DNA of 64,000 bases. Origin: Citrus sinensis (lineage: Eukaryota > Streptophyta > Magnoliopsida > Sapindales > Rutaceae). The stretch lies in contig NC_068560.1 in assembly GCF_022201045.2 (NCBI RefSeq), positions 36,357,001-36,421,000 of the forward strand, in the 5' to 3' direction. Shown in pieces: positions 23,711-36,772 of this stretch. Made by a program: the position numbers and the translations under genes. How positions within the stretch are numbered: the first letter of the stretch is position 1; each line of letters begins with the position of its first letter. The notes beneath the pieces were generated by a model. It ran no database searches. It was given only the letters and a program-made list of their open reading frames with translations, and had not been told where the DNA came from.

Positions 23711-26700
23711 ATGGGTTGGCTAAGCAAAATATTTAAAGGCTCTAGCCACAGCATTACAGAAGGCCATTCTCATAGAAATTATGGAGAGGATCCACATTGC
23801 TATGCTCCTTCAACTTCAGGGGTAATTAAACGTATTCCTACTTTTTCATATCTCTCCTGTTCTCGTATTTCATTAATCTTATATGCTTGGGTTAGATTGT
23901 CTTCTCTCATTGTGCTTGTTGATGCTACTTTGATCTAGTCATAGATCGTAATTGTGTTGGCTAAAGAAGATCAACAATCATCCTTTATGCTCTTCATTGA
24001 TATATATTTTTGGAAACCTTGAATGAAGGATTTGCCGTTAGAGCAGGAGAATGAAGATATTGATCGTGCCATTGCACTCTCTCTCTTAGAAGAGAATCAA
24101 AAAGGGGAAAATGTGATTGGTAAGTGATTAGAATATTTTATTGCTGCAGAATATAGTAAAACTTCATCTGTGGCACATGGCACTGTTTTGTAAAGAATGG
24201 AGAGATCCTAAAAGAAATCAGTTATTTCATGCAAATACTCTACGCTAATTTGTTTAAAATTTCCCTTTGCTGCAGCTGTCTCTCTTGCTTTCTCTGCACA
24301 TGGATTTTTATTCATAGATTTAGTTTTGTCTACTACTTTTTTCTTTCATCACTGCTTTCGTAAATGACATAAAATGGAAAAGAAATCTATCCACAACCTT
24401 GAGTTTGGCAAGATCCAAGAAACCCCAAATCTCTTTTATTACCAACTAGTAGCCACAAGTTTTTGTCTACTATCTATTTATTACATTTCAGATAGGAGTA
24501 CAATTTGATTTATTAAGTTTCTTAATATCCTGGATAGATAAGGAATCTCAAGTAGAAGAAGATGAACAACTTGCTAGAGCTATACAAGAAAGCTTGAACC
24601 TTGAATCTCCACCTAGACAAGGAAATGCACATACATATCAACATTTTCCAGTCATCCAGTTTCCAGAGGGATACAGGTATATATGAGTTATACATATCAA
24701 TTAATGTGCATCAACTGTACCTAACTTAAGAGCTGCATTTTGTCATATCATAAATTTGCTTGTGGAGCTCCATTTCTCTTTTTCAGTTTGACTGATGTCT
24801 CCTTTGGGCACTATGCTTGAGCAATATCATCATTTTTGTTTAGGATCTGTGCTGGTTGCAACAATGAGATCGGTCATGGACGGTTTCTGAATTGCCTTGA
24901 TGTATTTTGGCATCCCGAATGCTTTTGTTGCCATGCCTGTCATCAGCCAATTACTGATATTGAGGTGAAATTTTGACTTTTTAATGGCTTCTTAAATATT
25001 CCATTTTTCTTTTCTTTTTTTAAGTTTCTGCTGTCTTGCCTGACACTTGTTTTCCCATTTGTGGTGTTTCCTGTTAGGTCTGTAGTTGTGGGTGATGTTT
25101 ACCATCTAACATTACTTGCATTCTTTCTCATGTAGTTCTCTACGTCCGAGAATCGTCCTTATCATAAATCTTGCTACAGGGAGCACTATCATCCCAAATG
25201 TGATGTATGCAAGCATTTTGTAAGTTTGTCTCAGTCTTGAGATTAAATTCTTTTCAGTGGTTCTCTGGTCTTCACCTATGTGCCTTATATTCAACTTTGC
25301 TGGATATATATATATTTTTTGGAGATGTTAATTCTGAAGTTAGATGCACTTGTCTTTGTATTTTAGTTATGTCTCTCATCATCGTTAGTGTTGTCCTTTT
25401 GGAATATATACTTTCTTGACAGATTCCATCAAATCACGGAGGTCTTATTGAGTATAGGGCTCATCCCTTTTGGGTCCAGAAATACTGCCCTTGTCATGAA
25501 CATGATGGTACTCCACGGTGCTGCAGTTGTGAGCGAATGGAGGTCAGTCTAAGTGAAATAATTGTATTTTCATTCAATAAAGGTTCTTTAATTATTGCTA
25601 GGACAACATGTGAACTGTGTGTTTTCTGACGGAAAATTGTTGGAATGAAAAATCTATACATAAAATGCAGCCACAGGACACAGCATATGTTGCGCTGGAT
25701 GATGGACGGAAGCTTTGCCTAGAGTGTCTGGACTCTGCAATCATGGATACCAATGAATGCCAGCCACTTTATCTTGATATACAAGAATTTTATGAAAGTA
25801 TACATATGAAACTGGAGCAGCAAATTCCACTACTCTTGGTTGAAAGACAAGCACTAAATGAAGCGAGAGATGGAGAAAAAAATGTAAGGAGAAAAAGTTC
25901 AAAAACCATCTCATAATCCTTGAATGATAATCATATCGTACATCGATGATACTATATGTGCTCAATCACAACCCATACCTGTTTAAGCGCTTTAAAAGTG
26001 GCCATGCTTGTTGACTTATAAACCCTGTTAAAGATATTGTGAATTACTCTTCTTTTACTTGGCTATTACAAAGTCGATAATTCCTATGCTAGTTTATTGC
26101 TTTACATTTATTCTACATGCCTTACATTGCCAACAGAAGTGATTTATGGTGATTTGGTCAAGTCTGAGAAACAAACATATGCTGATATCTCCCTGCATGT
26201 AAACTCGGGGACACTATCAGATGAAACAATTTGTCCTGGAGAAATAATTTGTCTTTTCTCATATATAATTTTAGATATCTAATTTATTAACCTCTTCTAG
26301 AATTTTACAATTGATTTCTATTATTATGTTGTCTTGGTCAGGGCTATTATCACATGCCGGAGACCAGAGGACTCTGCCTTTCTGAGGAGCAGACTGTCAC
26401 AACTGTAAGAGTTTTTGAAAATTTTTTTCTTTTTTTATCACAGACTGTTGGAGCCTTCTTCGTAGTTTGTTTATGGACCAGAGATTTATACTGCACTGAA
26501 CTTGATAATCTTCAGGTTCTATGGCGGCCAAGGTTTGGGCCAGGAAACCAAGCCAGGAACATAATAACAGAGCCCTACAAACTGACGCGACGCTGTGATG
26601 TGACTGCAATTCTCATACTGTATGGCCTTCCTAGGTTTGTAATTTACCTCACTTTGTCGAATGTTGTACTGGAAGATAGGTAACCTGTAATGATCAAGGA

Positions 26701-27976
26701 GAAACAAACAGTTAAGAACTATTAAAAATGAATATTTAATGTTTTATGAGAGGATCATTTAATGCTAATCAACTATCAAAAGCTATTAGAATAAAAAAGG
26801 AAAAAATGATTGAGAAAATAAAGCAAGAAATCAATCATAATTACATTGAGCATACGAAATATGCACACATATGAATGTAGCATATGTAAAATTACTTTTG
26901 TCTCCTGAGATGGGGTGGAAAAATGAGTTCTGCTTAGAAGTATATGGGCAGACGCATAAAAGGGAATACCAAAACCTTGGAGGGTTGTGATGGCAAAGAA
27001 TAGTTTGCCTGAGGGAGATAATGGGGGATTCATATACATGAAATTAAGTGAGCCTAGAAAAATGAGAAGGAGCTTCTATTGGTTGACTTTTTATTTTTTT
27101 GGCATCATCATGCATCCATGAGGGTTGTACATGCCTAAAAGAGAGATGGAGTTTTAAGACCCTACTTTATATATAATTCTAATAGAAACTGGCTCACACA
27201 TGCATTTCAATCTAATTGTTGCTATGAAGTGAAAACTAACTTGAGACAGCTATCATATGCTTCGTTCGTTTGTTTGTATTTCCTAGCATATATTTTGGAA
27301 GAAATTGTTTTGACCTTGCTGTGTTGGACTTGCAATTTGTTGATATGATGTATTGGTTTTGCAATTGTACCTATCGGTTGAACGTTTAATATTCAATTTC
27401 CCCACACAGATTACTTACTGGCACAATCCTAGCTCATGAGATGATGCATGGTTGGATGCGACTTCAAGGTGCCTTCTATCTCTTCCCATGAAATTCCGAT
27501 ATTTGTTTCTGTTTACAATATTTACATTAGTATTTTAAAAAATGATCTCTTTTAAATAATATTTTAGAGATTTTATGCCCCATATGATTCCTTCAATCAA
27601 ATGTTAAATAAACATGAAAACCTCAGATGTTCTTGAGACGCTGATGTATGCCATGTCTTTGTAAGGCTTCCGAACTCTCAGCCCAGATGTTGAAGAAGGT
27701 ATTTGTCAGGTTATAGCACACTGGTGGTTAATTTCTCAGATCAAGTCCAGCAAAAAGGTCACATCAACCTCCTCATCCTCTGCCGCTGGAACATCAAAGA
27801 AGGGGACAGGACCTAAATTCGATAAAAAACTAGGGGAGTTTTTTAAACACCAGATTGAAACGGATGCTTCACCAGTGTATGGGGATGGATTCAGAGCTGG
27901 TCAGCATGCAGTACAAAAGTATGGCCTTGGGAGGACCCTTGATCATATCCGCATGACTGGTAGATTTCCATACTGA
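23711..27976 (+). CDS. DA1-family ubiquitin-activated peptidase (UIM-LIM protein)
   Basis: Eleven exons in one frame: 23711-23821, 24029-24119, 24538-24676, 24844-24964, 25136-25219, 25423-25542, 25671-25883, 26342-26404, 26516-26634, 27410-27468 and 27666-27976, giving 476 residues (Arabidopsis DA1 has 532). The start [10 protein letters not shown] matches the DA1 N terminus. Two ubiquitin-interacting motifs follow (about 46-61 and 76-90, [11 protein letters not shown] and [11 protein letters not shown]). A LIM domain begins ICAGC (116-119) and a second, LIM-like zinc segment covers about 173-222 (CDVCKHF to CCSCERM). The peptidase active site is HEMMH at 363-367. The family cleaves regulators such as BB, DA2 and UBP15 after ubiquitination and limits the period of cell proliferation, hence organ and seed size. 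The linker after the second UIM is short compared with DA1, explaining the length. All catalytic and zinc ligands I checked are present, so it looks functional. Confidence 0.95.
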
Positions 27977-28801
27977 AGTATTGAACCCCAAATTCTTCCA
28001 ATGCACTGAGTTAAAAGCTTGGCCCTTCCTATTTGAGCATGAGGTTAAAGCAAAAAGGACTAAGCTCTTCATAGAGTAGCTTCTAAGAATTGACTAAGAA
28101 TTGATAATTTTTGTTTCCTTTGGTCGTGTTGCCATCGGATGCTAACATTAATGTTAATGGGTTACAAGTTCGATCGCTAATTACGTTTTACTAGTCATCT
28201 TATCCCCTTACGTTTTACTAGTCATCTTATCTCCTTCATGATGAAAAATTAAGATAGTTGTGGGCACATACTTCATGATGAATGTCGCATTATTTGGAAT
28301 AAATTTTTTAATAATAAATTCAGGATGCGTAGTATTATTTTAATAAAAATTATCATGTGAGTACATGTAAAAGTTATTTACTTTCTTAAGTTATTTCATA
28401 ATAGGTTTTAGAATAAAATTAATTAGTGGGCATTTGTCAAATGTAACAAAGAAGTCAAAATATCACAACTCATATGTTGAAGGCAACCGTGTTCAGGCCT
28501 TGTGGCCAATGAAGCCCACTAGTCAACCGAACTCGTAAGGCCCATAATAAACAAAAATCAGATTACTGACTGCTACTGTAGGGTGCGCTCATAACAGTAT
28601 CCCAGACAGCAAACTCTGAATTCTCTCCCGCACGCACTCAGTTTGAAGTTGAATCAGCTCTTCACTTGAAAATGTAAACTCTTCCTATAGCTCTGAAAAT
28701 TTTTAAAAATATATAAAATAAAAGCAAATGGGGTTTTGGTTTTCACGATATGACGTTGTTTCTTAATCAACAACATCATAATTATATCGCCTCCAAATCC
28801 A
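27977..28801. other. spacer between the DA1-like and PPR genes
   Basis: Holds the 3' UTR of the DA1-like gene and the promoter and leader of the PPR gene. A ~26-bp tandem duplication (CGTTTTACTAGTCATCTTATC, twice) lies at about 28186-28236. Nothing else is seen. Confidence 0.5.
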
Positions 28802-31669
28802 ATGCCCAGGTACACTCCGTTCTTCACTCTTCACCTTCTCCCTCATCTCCCCCCGCCCCAATTTCTCCACGTGTCTCGTTCCCTCCACTGGAAGCCTCGC
28901 CACGAATACAGGCTATCCCGACCAGAATTGCTCGACCGCATCACTCGCCTCCTCGTCCTTGGCCGTTTCGACGCCGTCGACAACCTCTCTTTTGATTTCT
29001 CTGATGATCTCCTCGATTCTGTTCTCCACAAACTAAGACTAAACCCTGACGCTTCTTTGGGTTTTTTTAAATTAGCTTCAAAGCAACAAAAATTCAGACC
29101 AAATATCAAGTGTTATTGCAAGATTGTTCACATTTTGTCGCGTGCTCGAATGTTTGATGAAACCAGGGCGTTTTTGGACGAGTTAGTTGGCTTGTGTAAG
29201 AACAATTACGCGGGGTTTTTAATTTGGGATGAGCTTGTTAGGGCTTACAAGGAGTTTGCATTTTCTCCCACTGTCTTCGATATGATTTTGAAAATTTATG
29301 CTCAGAAAGGCATGTTAAAGAATGCATTGCATGTGTTTGATAATATGGGAAAGTATGGCTGCATCCCGAGTTTGAGGTCTTGTAATTGTTTGTTGAGTAA
29401 TTTGGTTAAAAACGGTGAAGGTTATGTTGCATTACTTGTTTATGAGCAGATGATGAGGGTTGGGATTGTGCCTGATGTTTTTACGCGTTCAATTGTTGTT
29501 AATGCCTATTGTAAGGAGAAGAGCATGGAAAAAGCTTTGGACTTTGTGAAAGAAATGGAGAATTTAGGATTTGAACTGAATGTGGTAACCTATAATAGTT
29601 TGATTGATGGCTATGTTAGTTTGGGAGATCTTAAGGGTGCAAAAAGGGTGTTAGAGTGGACTTGTGAGAAGGGGATTTCAAGAACTGCAGTTACGTACAC
29701 AACATTGACTAAGGGTTATTGCAAACAGCATAAGATGGAGGAAGCTGAGAACATGCTTCGAAGGATGAAGGAGGAAGATGATGTGATTGTCGATGAATAT
29801 GCTTATGGGGTGTTGATAGATGGCTATTGTAAAGTAGGTAAAGTGGATGAAGCTATCAGGGTTCTCAATGAGATGTTAAAAACGGGGCTGGAGATGAATT
29901 TGCTAATTTGTAACTCGTTGATTAATGGCTATTGTAAACTTGGTCAAGTTTGTGAAGCAAAGCGAGTATTGAGGTGTATGGGAGATTGGAACTTAAGACC
30001 TGATTCATTTAGTTTTAATACACTTGTGGATGGGTACTGCAGAGAATGTGATATGACTGAAGCCTTTAGGCTTTGTGCTGAAATGCTTCGTCAGGGGATT
30101 GAACCTTCTGTTGTCACTTATAATACTCTTCTTAAGGGTTTGTGTCGTGTTGGTGATGTTGATGAGGCTCTGCACCTTTGGCTTATGATGTTGAAGAGGG
30201 GTGTGCGCCCTAACGAGGTAGGATACTGTACTCTGCTTGATATTTTATTCAATAAGGGAGATTTTTATGGGGCTTTAAAACTGTGGAATAATATATTAGC
30301 TAAGGGATTTTACAAAAATACAATTACTTTCAATACGATGATTAAAGGATTATGCAAGATGGGCAAAATGACTGAAGCACAGAAGATTTTTGACAAGATG
30401 AAGGAACTGGGATGTTTGCCCAACATAATAACATATAGAACCTTGAGTGATGGTTATTGTAAAGTTGGAAACCTTGAAGAAGCTTTTAAGATTAAGAATT
30501 TGATGGAAAGGCGAGAAATTCTACCTTCCATGGAAAAGGAAGCAATTGTACCTTCCATTGATATGTATAATTATCTTATTAGTGTGGCTTTTAAGTCTAG
30601 AGAATTAACTAGTCTGGTCGATCTTCTTGCTGAAATGCAGACTATGGGGTTATACCCTAATATTGTGACTTATGGGGCCCTTATTAGTGGCTGGTGCGAT
30701 GCAGGGATGTTAAATAAAGCTTTTAAAGCATATTTTGATATGATTGAGAAGGGATTTTCCCCGAATGTAGCTATTTGCAGCAAACTTGTCAGCACCCTGT
30801 GTAGGCTTGGTAAGATTGATGAAGCAAATATATTTTTGCAGAAGATGGTGGATTTTGATTTTGTTCCAGATCTCAAATATATGGCTTCCAGTGCTATTAA
30901 TGTGGATGCTCAGAAAATTGCTATGTCCCTTGATGAAAGTGCCAGAAGTCTATGTGTACCTAACTATGTGGTGTACAATATTGTAATTGCTGGGATTTGC
31001 AAGTCCGGCAATGTTACTGATGCAAGAAGAATTTTCTCAGCTTTGTTGCTTACGGGTTTTAGTCCAGACAATTTTACATACAGTACGCTGATACATGGCT
31101 ATGCAGCTGTTGGTGATATCAATGAAGCTTTCAACTTACGAGATGAGATGCTGAAAATAAATCTTGTCCCAAACATTGCCACATACAATTCTCTAGTGAG
31201 TGGTTTGTGTAACTCAGGCGAACTGGATCGAGCAAAGAGGCTTTTCTGCAAACTTCGTCAGAAAGGGTTAACTCCTACTGTTGTTACTTACAATATTTTG
31301 ATTGATGGCTACTGTAAAGCTGGTAATATCCTACGAGCTTTAAGTTTCAAATGCAGAATGATGAAACAAGGGATTGCTCCTTCTGTTGTTACCTACTCTA
31401 CCTTGATAAAAGCCCTTTGTGAGCAAGGAGATACTAAGGAATCTGCGAAGCTTTTAGATCAAATAGTGAAGTCAAGTTTAGATCAAACTCTTGACAGATA
31501 CTCAAAGTTGGCTAGAGGTTATGTCGACTGTGGAAATTTAATGAAGATCTCCGAGCTTCACAGTATTTTCAGTTGTTTACCTTCTGGTTTTATGTTTGAC
31601 GAACAAATGGAGTTAGAAGAGCCCCCTACTTTTCATGATGCCTATGAGGATTCTGAAGTAGCTTGCTGA
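28802..31669 (+). CDS. P-class pentatricopeptide repeat protein (At1g19290-like)
   Basis: A single uninterrupted frame of 955 residues, intronless as is usual for the family. After a basic, non-acidic N terminus likely to target mitochondria (about residues 1-40) come roughly 20 PPR motifs of 35 residues from about 155 to 920. They show the usual helix A pattern (VTYNTLLKGLCRVGDVDEAL, VVTYNILIDGYCKAGN). There are no E or DYW extensions, so this is P class. Such proteins bind organelle RNA and affect its stability, splicing or translation; the target is not readable by eye. Two breaks in the repeat register are visible: an in-frame 27-bp duplication (MERREILPS then MEKEAIVPS) and an irregular insert of about 30 residues near residue 700. 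The Arabidopsis counterpart is about 50 residues shorter. The first in-frame ATG was taken as the start. Confidence 0.94.
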   Translation: MPRYTPFFTLHLLPHLPPPQFLHVSRSLHWKPRHEYRLSRPELLDRITRLLVLGRFDAVDNLSFDFSDDLLDSVLHKLRLNPDASLGFFKLASKQQKFRPNIKCYCKIVHILSRARMFDETRAFLDELVGLCKNNYAGFLIWDELVRAYKEFAFSPTVFDMILKIYAQKGMLKNALHVFDNMGKYGCIPSLRSCNCLLSNLVKNGEGYVALLVYEQMMRVGIVPDVFTRSIVVNAYCKEKSMEKALDFVKEMENLGFELNVVTYNSLIDGYVSLGDLKGAKRVLEWTCEKGISRTAVTYTTLTKGYCKQHKMEEAENMLRRMKEEDDVIVDEYAYGVLIDGYCKVGKVDEAIRVLNEMLKTGLEMNLLICNSLINGYCKLGQVCEAKRVLRCMGDWNLRPDSFSFNTLVDGYCRECDMTEAFRLCAEMLRQGIEPSVVTYNTLLKGLCRVGDVDEALHLWLMMLKRGVRPNEVGYCTLLDILFNKGDFYGALKLWNNILAKGFYKNTITFNTMIKGLCKMGKMTEAQKIFDKMKELGCLPNIITYRTLSDGYCKVGNLEEAFKIKNLMERREILPSMEKEAIVPSIDMYNYLISVAFKSRELTSLVDLLAEMQTMGLYPNIVTYGALISGWCDAGMLNKAFKAYFDMIEKGFSPNVAICSKLVSTLCRLGKIDEANIFLQKMVDFDFVPDLKYMASSAINVDAQKIAMSLDESARSLCVPNYVVYNIVIAGICKSGNVTDARRIFSALLLTGFSPDNFTYSTLIHGYAAVGDINEAFNLRDEMLKINLVPNIATYNSLVSGLCNSGELDRAKRLFCKLRQKGLTPTVVTYNILIDGYCKAGNILRALSFKCRMMKQGIAPSVVTYSTLIKALCEQGDTKESAKLLDQIVKSSLDQTLDRYSKLARGYVDCGNLMKISELHSIFSCLPSGFMFDEQMELEEPPTFHDAYEDSEVAC
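30502..30555 (+). repeat. in-frame 27-bp duplication inside the PPR gene
   Basis: Two adjacent diverged copies of 27 bp encode MERREILPS and MEKEAIVPS. It inserts nine residues between two PPR motifs without breaking the frame. Confidence 0.8.
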
Positions 31670-33524
31670 TGAGTGATCAGTAGAATGAGATGTTTAGGGG
31701 TAATTTCATTTGTGGTCATGATTTTGATATGGATCGTTGCCCTCGGTGTTTCAGACTCTATGATAGGAGGACCATGATTTGCCCTTGGTGTTTCAGACTC
31801 TATGATAGGACCATGATGTACATTTTCATTGATGCCCAAAAGACCTTACAATGTGCATGGGTAAAACAGATGTATTTGCTTCTACTTTGCAATATTGCCA
31901 AGTGGAGATAGTTCTTGTGCCGTGGGATCTCATTGGGCTCATATATTAGTTCTAGAATTTGGCTACTGATTATCTCAGAAAGCAGTCAGTCTGGAGGGTC
32001 CCTTGACTTGCTTTCTCAGAATTGCAACTGAAAGGAGTGTGGGGTACAAGCAAATTTTTGGCATGAACCCACTTGCGTTGTAGCTCTCATGCAAAGGTAC
32101 AAACTGGCTTTCCTTTGAATGTATGCTTATACTGTTTGGATTCATCAAATATACTGCTTTCATAAGTGGCATTTTCCCTTGACTGCTGGTTTTATCTGCA
32201 GAATATTGAGGAGCAGGAATAATTTTCTTAAATGTGATAAAGTTGTAATTGGTGGGACTCAAGAATTTCTCATGGGGAGCTTCTCAGAGTGCTTTTTCAA
32301 GATTTTCCAAATTTGGTGCTTGATCAGCAGCATTCATGCCCAGATTAGTAAGTTCTGTCCGTATTGTGGTTTTACTCTTTGCCTTCACTTTTAGACTTTA
32401 CCCAGTTTGGAAATATAGATCATTGGAAAAAAAAAAAAAGATGCCAATTGCAGACATTCATATGAAATGTTGATTCTGATGCTTAGTATGTTGCCTGTAT
32501 TGAACTTTTAATTGGGCAGTTATGAGTAATAAAGGTCATCCTAATGAGAGAAGAAATCCATGGCCATTACAAGTCAATCTTGAACATCCATTGTGGATGC
32601 CTTGTTTTGACTCTCTTGTCTTTTTTGCCACTCTCTTTGCCAAGGTAGAAGTCCATGGATTGATAAACATTGGAGTTATTTGATGCTTACGATTGTACGG
32701 GATTGATGTGTTTCTGTCTGGTCCAGACTTTAACATGGTAGCATTCCATGCCATGGCTGTATACTGTGCATCATTGTAAAGTTCAGACATTCTCAACACT
32801 CTTCTCTAAATAATCCCAGTCCTACAGGTGTTGGTATCTTACATTTTCATTGTTTTCCGTTAGTATGATGATAGGAACTAATAAAACTGAGATGTTCATT
32901 TGATGAGTTAATTAAGCGTATATTTGGAGGGGATTTGCTGTGTCTCATTACTAATTTTTGCATTTTATTGAGATGTTGCAGTCATGTTCAAGGTTCTTCT
33001 TCTGCTGCAAAGGCTCTTGTATAACTCTCCATCACTAACAAAAGGATTATTCATTCATATATGCTGCCATTGGGGTTTCCTGAGTGTTGCCTCCTGATGA
33101 TCTCTCTGGAAGCAAGTTAGCAAGAAAACATACTTCTGCTAATGACCGGATGCACTTACTGACGCTCGCTTCCATTGGAGTCAGTCTGACTGCCGTGTGT
33201 GTACCGAAGCAAAGTACCCCAATAGCTTTGTTTGGGAGTAGGGGAGTAAGGTGACCCTTTCTCTATTCTCCCATGTAGACTGAGAAGTGGTAGTGTACTT
33301 TCGGAGTGTGAGCATCAGTAACTAAGCACCGCTCTAAGGAAAGATGGGGTGGGGGTGTTTTCGTTTTTTCAGATTCACCTCATGTCATCTGATTCATTTG
33401 TAAATATAATTTTGCAGCCCATACTCAATGAGTTTTCGATCTTGGTGAATTGAGAAGAGGCGTATTCTGTTACGTTCAACAAATAAATGGTCATTTATAA
33501 GCTGCAGATTGTGACTTGTAAGAT
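31670..33524. other. PPR gene 3' flank
   Basis: Likely contains a long 3' UTR. A 42-bp tandem duplication lies at about 31742-31817 (GGTGTTTCAGACTCTATGAT in both copies). The rest is moderately AT-rich with short frames only. The inward-facing GGGAGTAGGGGAG and CTATTCTCCC near 33235-33280 could be a tiny foldback. No gene is supported. Confidence 0.45.
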
Positions 33525-34016
33525 ATGCCGAAAGTAAAGGACATGTATACCATTTGTATCAGGATTCAGTATGCATCATCTGATTCTGATGGAAACAACG
33601 AGTTTAGGATATCAGTTGGCATACCAGTTGGCATTCGTAACAGCATAAAGAAGGCATGCCCCATCTGGCTGGTGTTTTACTTCAAATTTCGGGGACCTCC
33701 ATGCGAAATGAGAAAACAACAAAACAAAACAAACACTGTAATTTCGAACAAGAGAAAGACTACTCCAAATGACTGGTTGATTTTACCGGGAAAAATTATT
33801 AACCAGGACAAGCCGGTGGTCCTAGCTGCCGTGTCTGTGTGTGCTTCATGTCATTGTATTCTATGTAGTGAAGAAACTTTTTGTAGGCGGCGAGTACGAC
33901 AAGTATTTATTGCTCATCCTCAAAAAGGAACATCGCTGAAACAACGTGCAAGTAATGTTGGACTGGATATGCGTCTGAGATTAATCCAACTCTCACCAAA
34001 CAACATATTAACATAA
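33525..34016 (+). CDS. hypothetical ORF, 163 residues (doubtful)
   Basis: An open frame from ATG (MPKVKDMYTICIRIQ) to TAA, longer than expected by chance in this AT-rich spacer. It shows no signal peptide, membrane segment or domain I know, and it has a cysteine cluster near the middle (CASCHCILC). It follows the PPR gene by 1.9 kb on the same strand. It may be part of a long 3' transcript, a lineage-specific gene or chance. Confidence 0.2.
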   Translation: MPKVKDMYTICIRIQYASSDSDGNNEFRISVGIPVGIRNSIKKACPIWLVFYFKFRGPPCEMRKQQNKTNTVISNKRKTTPNDWLILPGKIINQDKPVVLAAVSVCASCHCILCSEETFCRRRVRQVFIAHPQKGTSLKQRASNVGLDMRLRLIQLSPNNILT

Positions 34017-36725
34017 TTTTGGTGATCTTTGAGTTCATTCGTTCCTTCGCAAATTAAAGAGTAGACTGTAACCCATAAATGAGCTACTACCACAAATGGT
34101 CACATAATCCAAAAAAAAAAAAAAAAAAATCTCAAGAAAATGTTTAATTACACACGTAACAGAAGTGGTCCTCTAGTCTAGCCACAGAATGCACAACAAC
34201 AATATTCAAAATTGAATGAGTAACATGAGAAGCTCGTGTCCGACATATGCGGACGCAAAGGAAAAACAAAATATACCCATCAATATAAATATTGACACCA
34301 TTGCTCTCACACGGTCTCTCCTCTACTCTGAAAGAAGATAGTGTCAAAATAATAATAATAATAATAATTAACAATAATAAACCATCCTGAAAATTTTCCT
34401 CATATCTTATGCGTTATCAATAATCAGTCTTTTTCTCTATTTCCCTTCAAGTTAACTTTTCCTACCAGACTTAAGCCAATGACATTTTTTATGCTTAAAG
34501 AAAAATGGAAGGAGCCTATAGCAGTCGGAATTAGATCAGTAATTGAAGAAGAGAAAAAAAAAAAAAAGTATTGAGACCTCATGGTGATGGTGTAAAAGAT
34601 GATTCATGTATTGCTTCTACTTTTGTTGCGATTTGATTCCCAAGGAACGCGCTTCTCTTTTTCTTTTTTCTCTTTTTAAATATCTTCATACGATTATTTA
34701 AAAGTGTTTAATTAAAACTTACAAGTCTAACAAAATTTAAAAGAGTAGGAAAAGAAAGTAAGAGCAAGAATTTTTCTTTGGACAACTCAAGCATACATAA
34801 GCTGTCCATGACTCTTTTGACTTTTGAGATTAATGTTTTATATTAGCCTGTCCGAATCTAGTTTGGTATTCCGCTCTCGTCGTCGCCTCAAACTCAAAAG
34901 GCCAATGGATCTTGCGCCCGCTGCATGCGTACGACTACTTTTTTACTTTCCGTTCATTTTTTTTTTAAAAAAAAAAAAAATTAAAATTAGATGAAAGCCT
35001 CCCCGTCGTCCATAGCGCAACACTACTCTCACATAAATTTTTTATACTAATAAAATTTATTTTGTTGTAAATCCTTATATTATTGATTTTTTTTCCTTTT
35101 AAGTACTTCATATTCTTCAAAATTAACTTCTTATTTGACTTGAAGTTTTGCTTAAACAATTACATTAGTTATTATTAACTATAAAGATGAGCAATTAAAA
35201 ATAATAGTAAAAAGTTTCATCACACAAACAAAAACAAAAATAATAATTTACATGTATCAAAAGTTAAAAAGTTGATTCTTTTACACAAATAAAAATTAAA
35301 AAGAATCGATGAAAGTAAGTACATTATTATTATTATTATTATTATTATTTATTATTTTGATACAGAAAGCAAGTACATCATTAGTACAACCGGAAATGGC
35401 ATTACGGATTTAAGTTGTGGGGGCGTATAACTGTTAACAGGTGACAGACATCTCGATCTAGTCTACTAACCATCGCCCAAAGTCGTAGCGGACACCAATA
35501 AGAAGCTAAAGTGGGTCCCTTCTCAAATCACTCGCCGTATGCGTGCCACGCGTCACTCAGGGAATCCCATGTAAGCTGATCTCGATCGCTTTGGCGGGCT
35601 TCCCTCTACCGACACTTCCAAATTTCACTTTTTTTTTTTTCTTTGGGGGGATTCTGATATTAATATAAAAATGAAAGAAATTCTTACAGGGTGGCAAATT
35701 TGAAAGTTTGTTCTTCTAGTTGACAAAACGAGATAAAGAGTCATGATAATTGGAAGCCACGATTTAACCAAACCAATCAATAATGTTCTTTCACCAGGGA
35801 AAATAATAATAATAAATAATGTAAAGTTTGTATTGACATACAAAGCATATAAATATAATATACATTAATTCTTATTGGTTATATGAAGAGATCGTTATCA
35901 AATATATCCAAATCAATATGTATATATAATTGAAATATGTCGGAATTAATTAATCAGATTTAGAATTTTCTTTCAGAGGTTAATTATCGTGAGAACTAGC
36001 TGTCATTTATAGTAACGCTAGAATGATTGGGGCAGGCAAACAGCAGTTGTAGCCTGTCGTAATCATTTTGGGATTGACTTCATCATGAATACAGATTTCT
36101 ACACTAAAACTGGCAATCTTGTTTACCTTAATTACCTTTAAAGTGATGAATCTTGCATAAATTGAATGCACATTAAGCAATTTCTGTTTTACTGGGAAGT
36201 GGGAACTCTAATTTTTAGAATCAGAAAGCAAGTGCACATGGTGGGGTTTGGTAGAATAAAGAATAGAATCGAATTATAATTGAATGTCGTGCAGATTCAA
36301 CCCGGCAACAGCAATGAGAAATTATACACACACAGACATAAATATATATATATATATTGAAATTACACGTGTTTGTCTCATAATCATGTCGCGGGTGATA
36401 AATAATTTTTTTTTAAGGGAAACAATCAATATATATATATGTATATGCTTTTACTTAATTTTGGTTATATAAAGAGTCTAATCAGCTGGCCATTTGTCTT
36501 TCCAGCCGCATCTTCGCCATCCCGCAAAGCCAAAGCGCTGCCCAAATAAATGCAATAAAAGAAAGAATAACAATAATAATAAATCTGAACTGTAAATGTA
36601 AGATTCACATTATCACACACATTAAATTTATAGAAGAATCTCCGGCTTCTTCGTTCTCAAGCAATGAATTAGTAAATAAATAATTAGCTCCAAAATTGAA
36701 AATAACATTTCATTAGCAAAATGGT

Positions 36726-36772
<47 letters not shown>

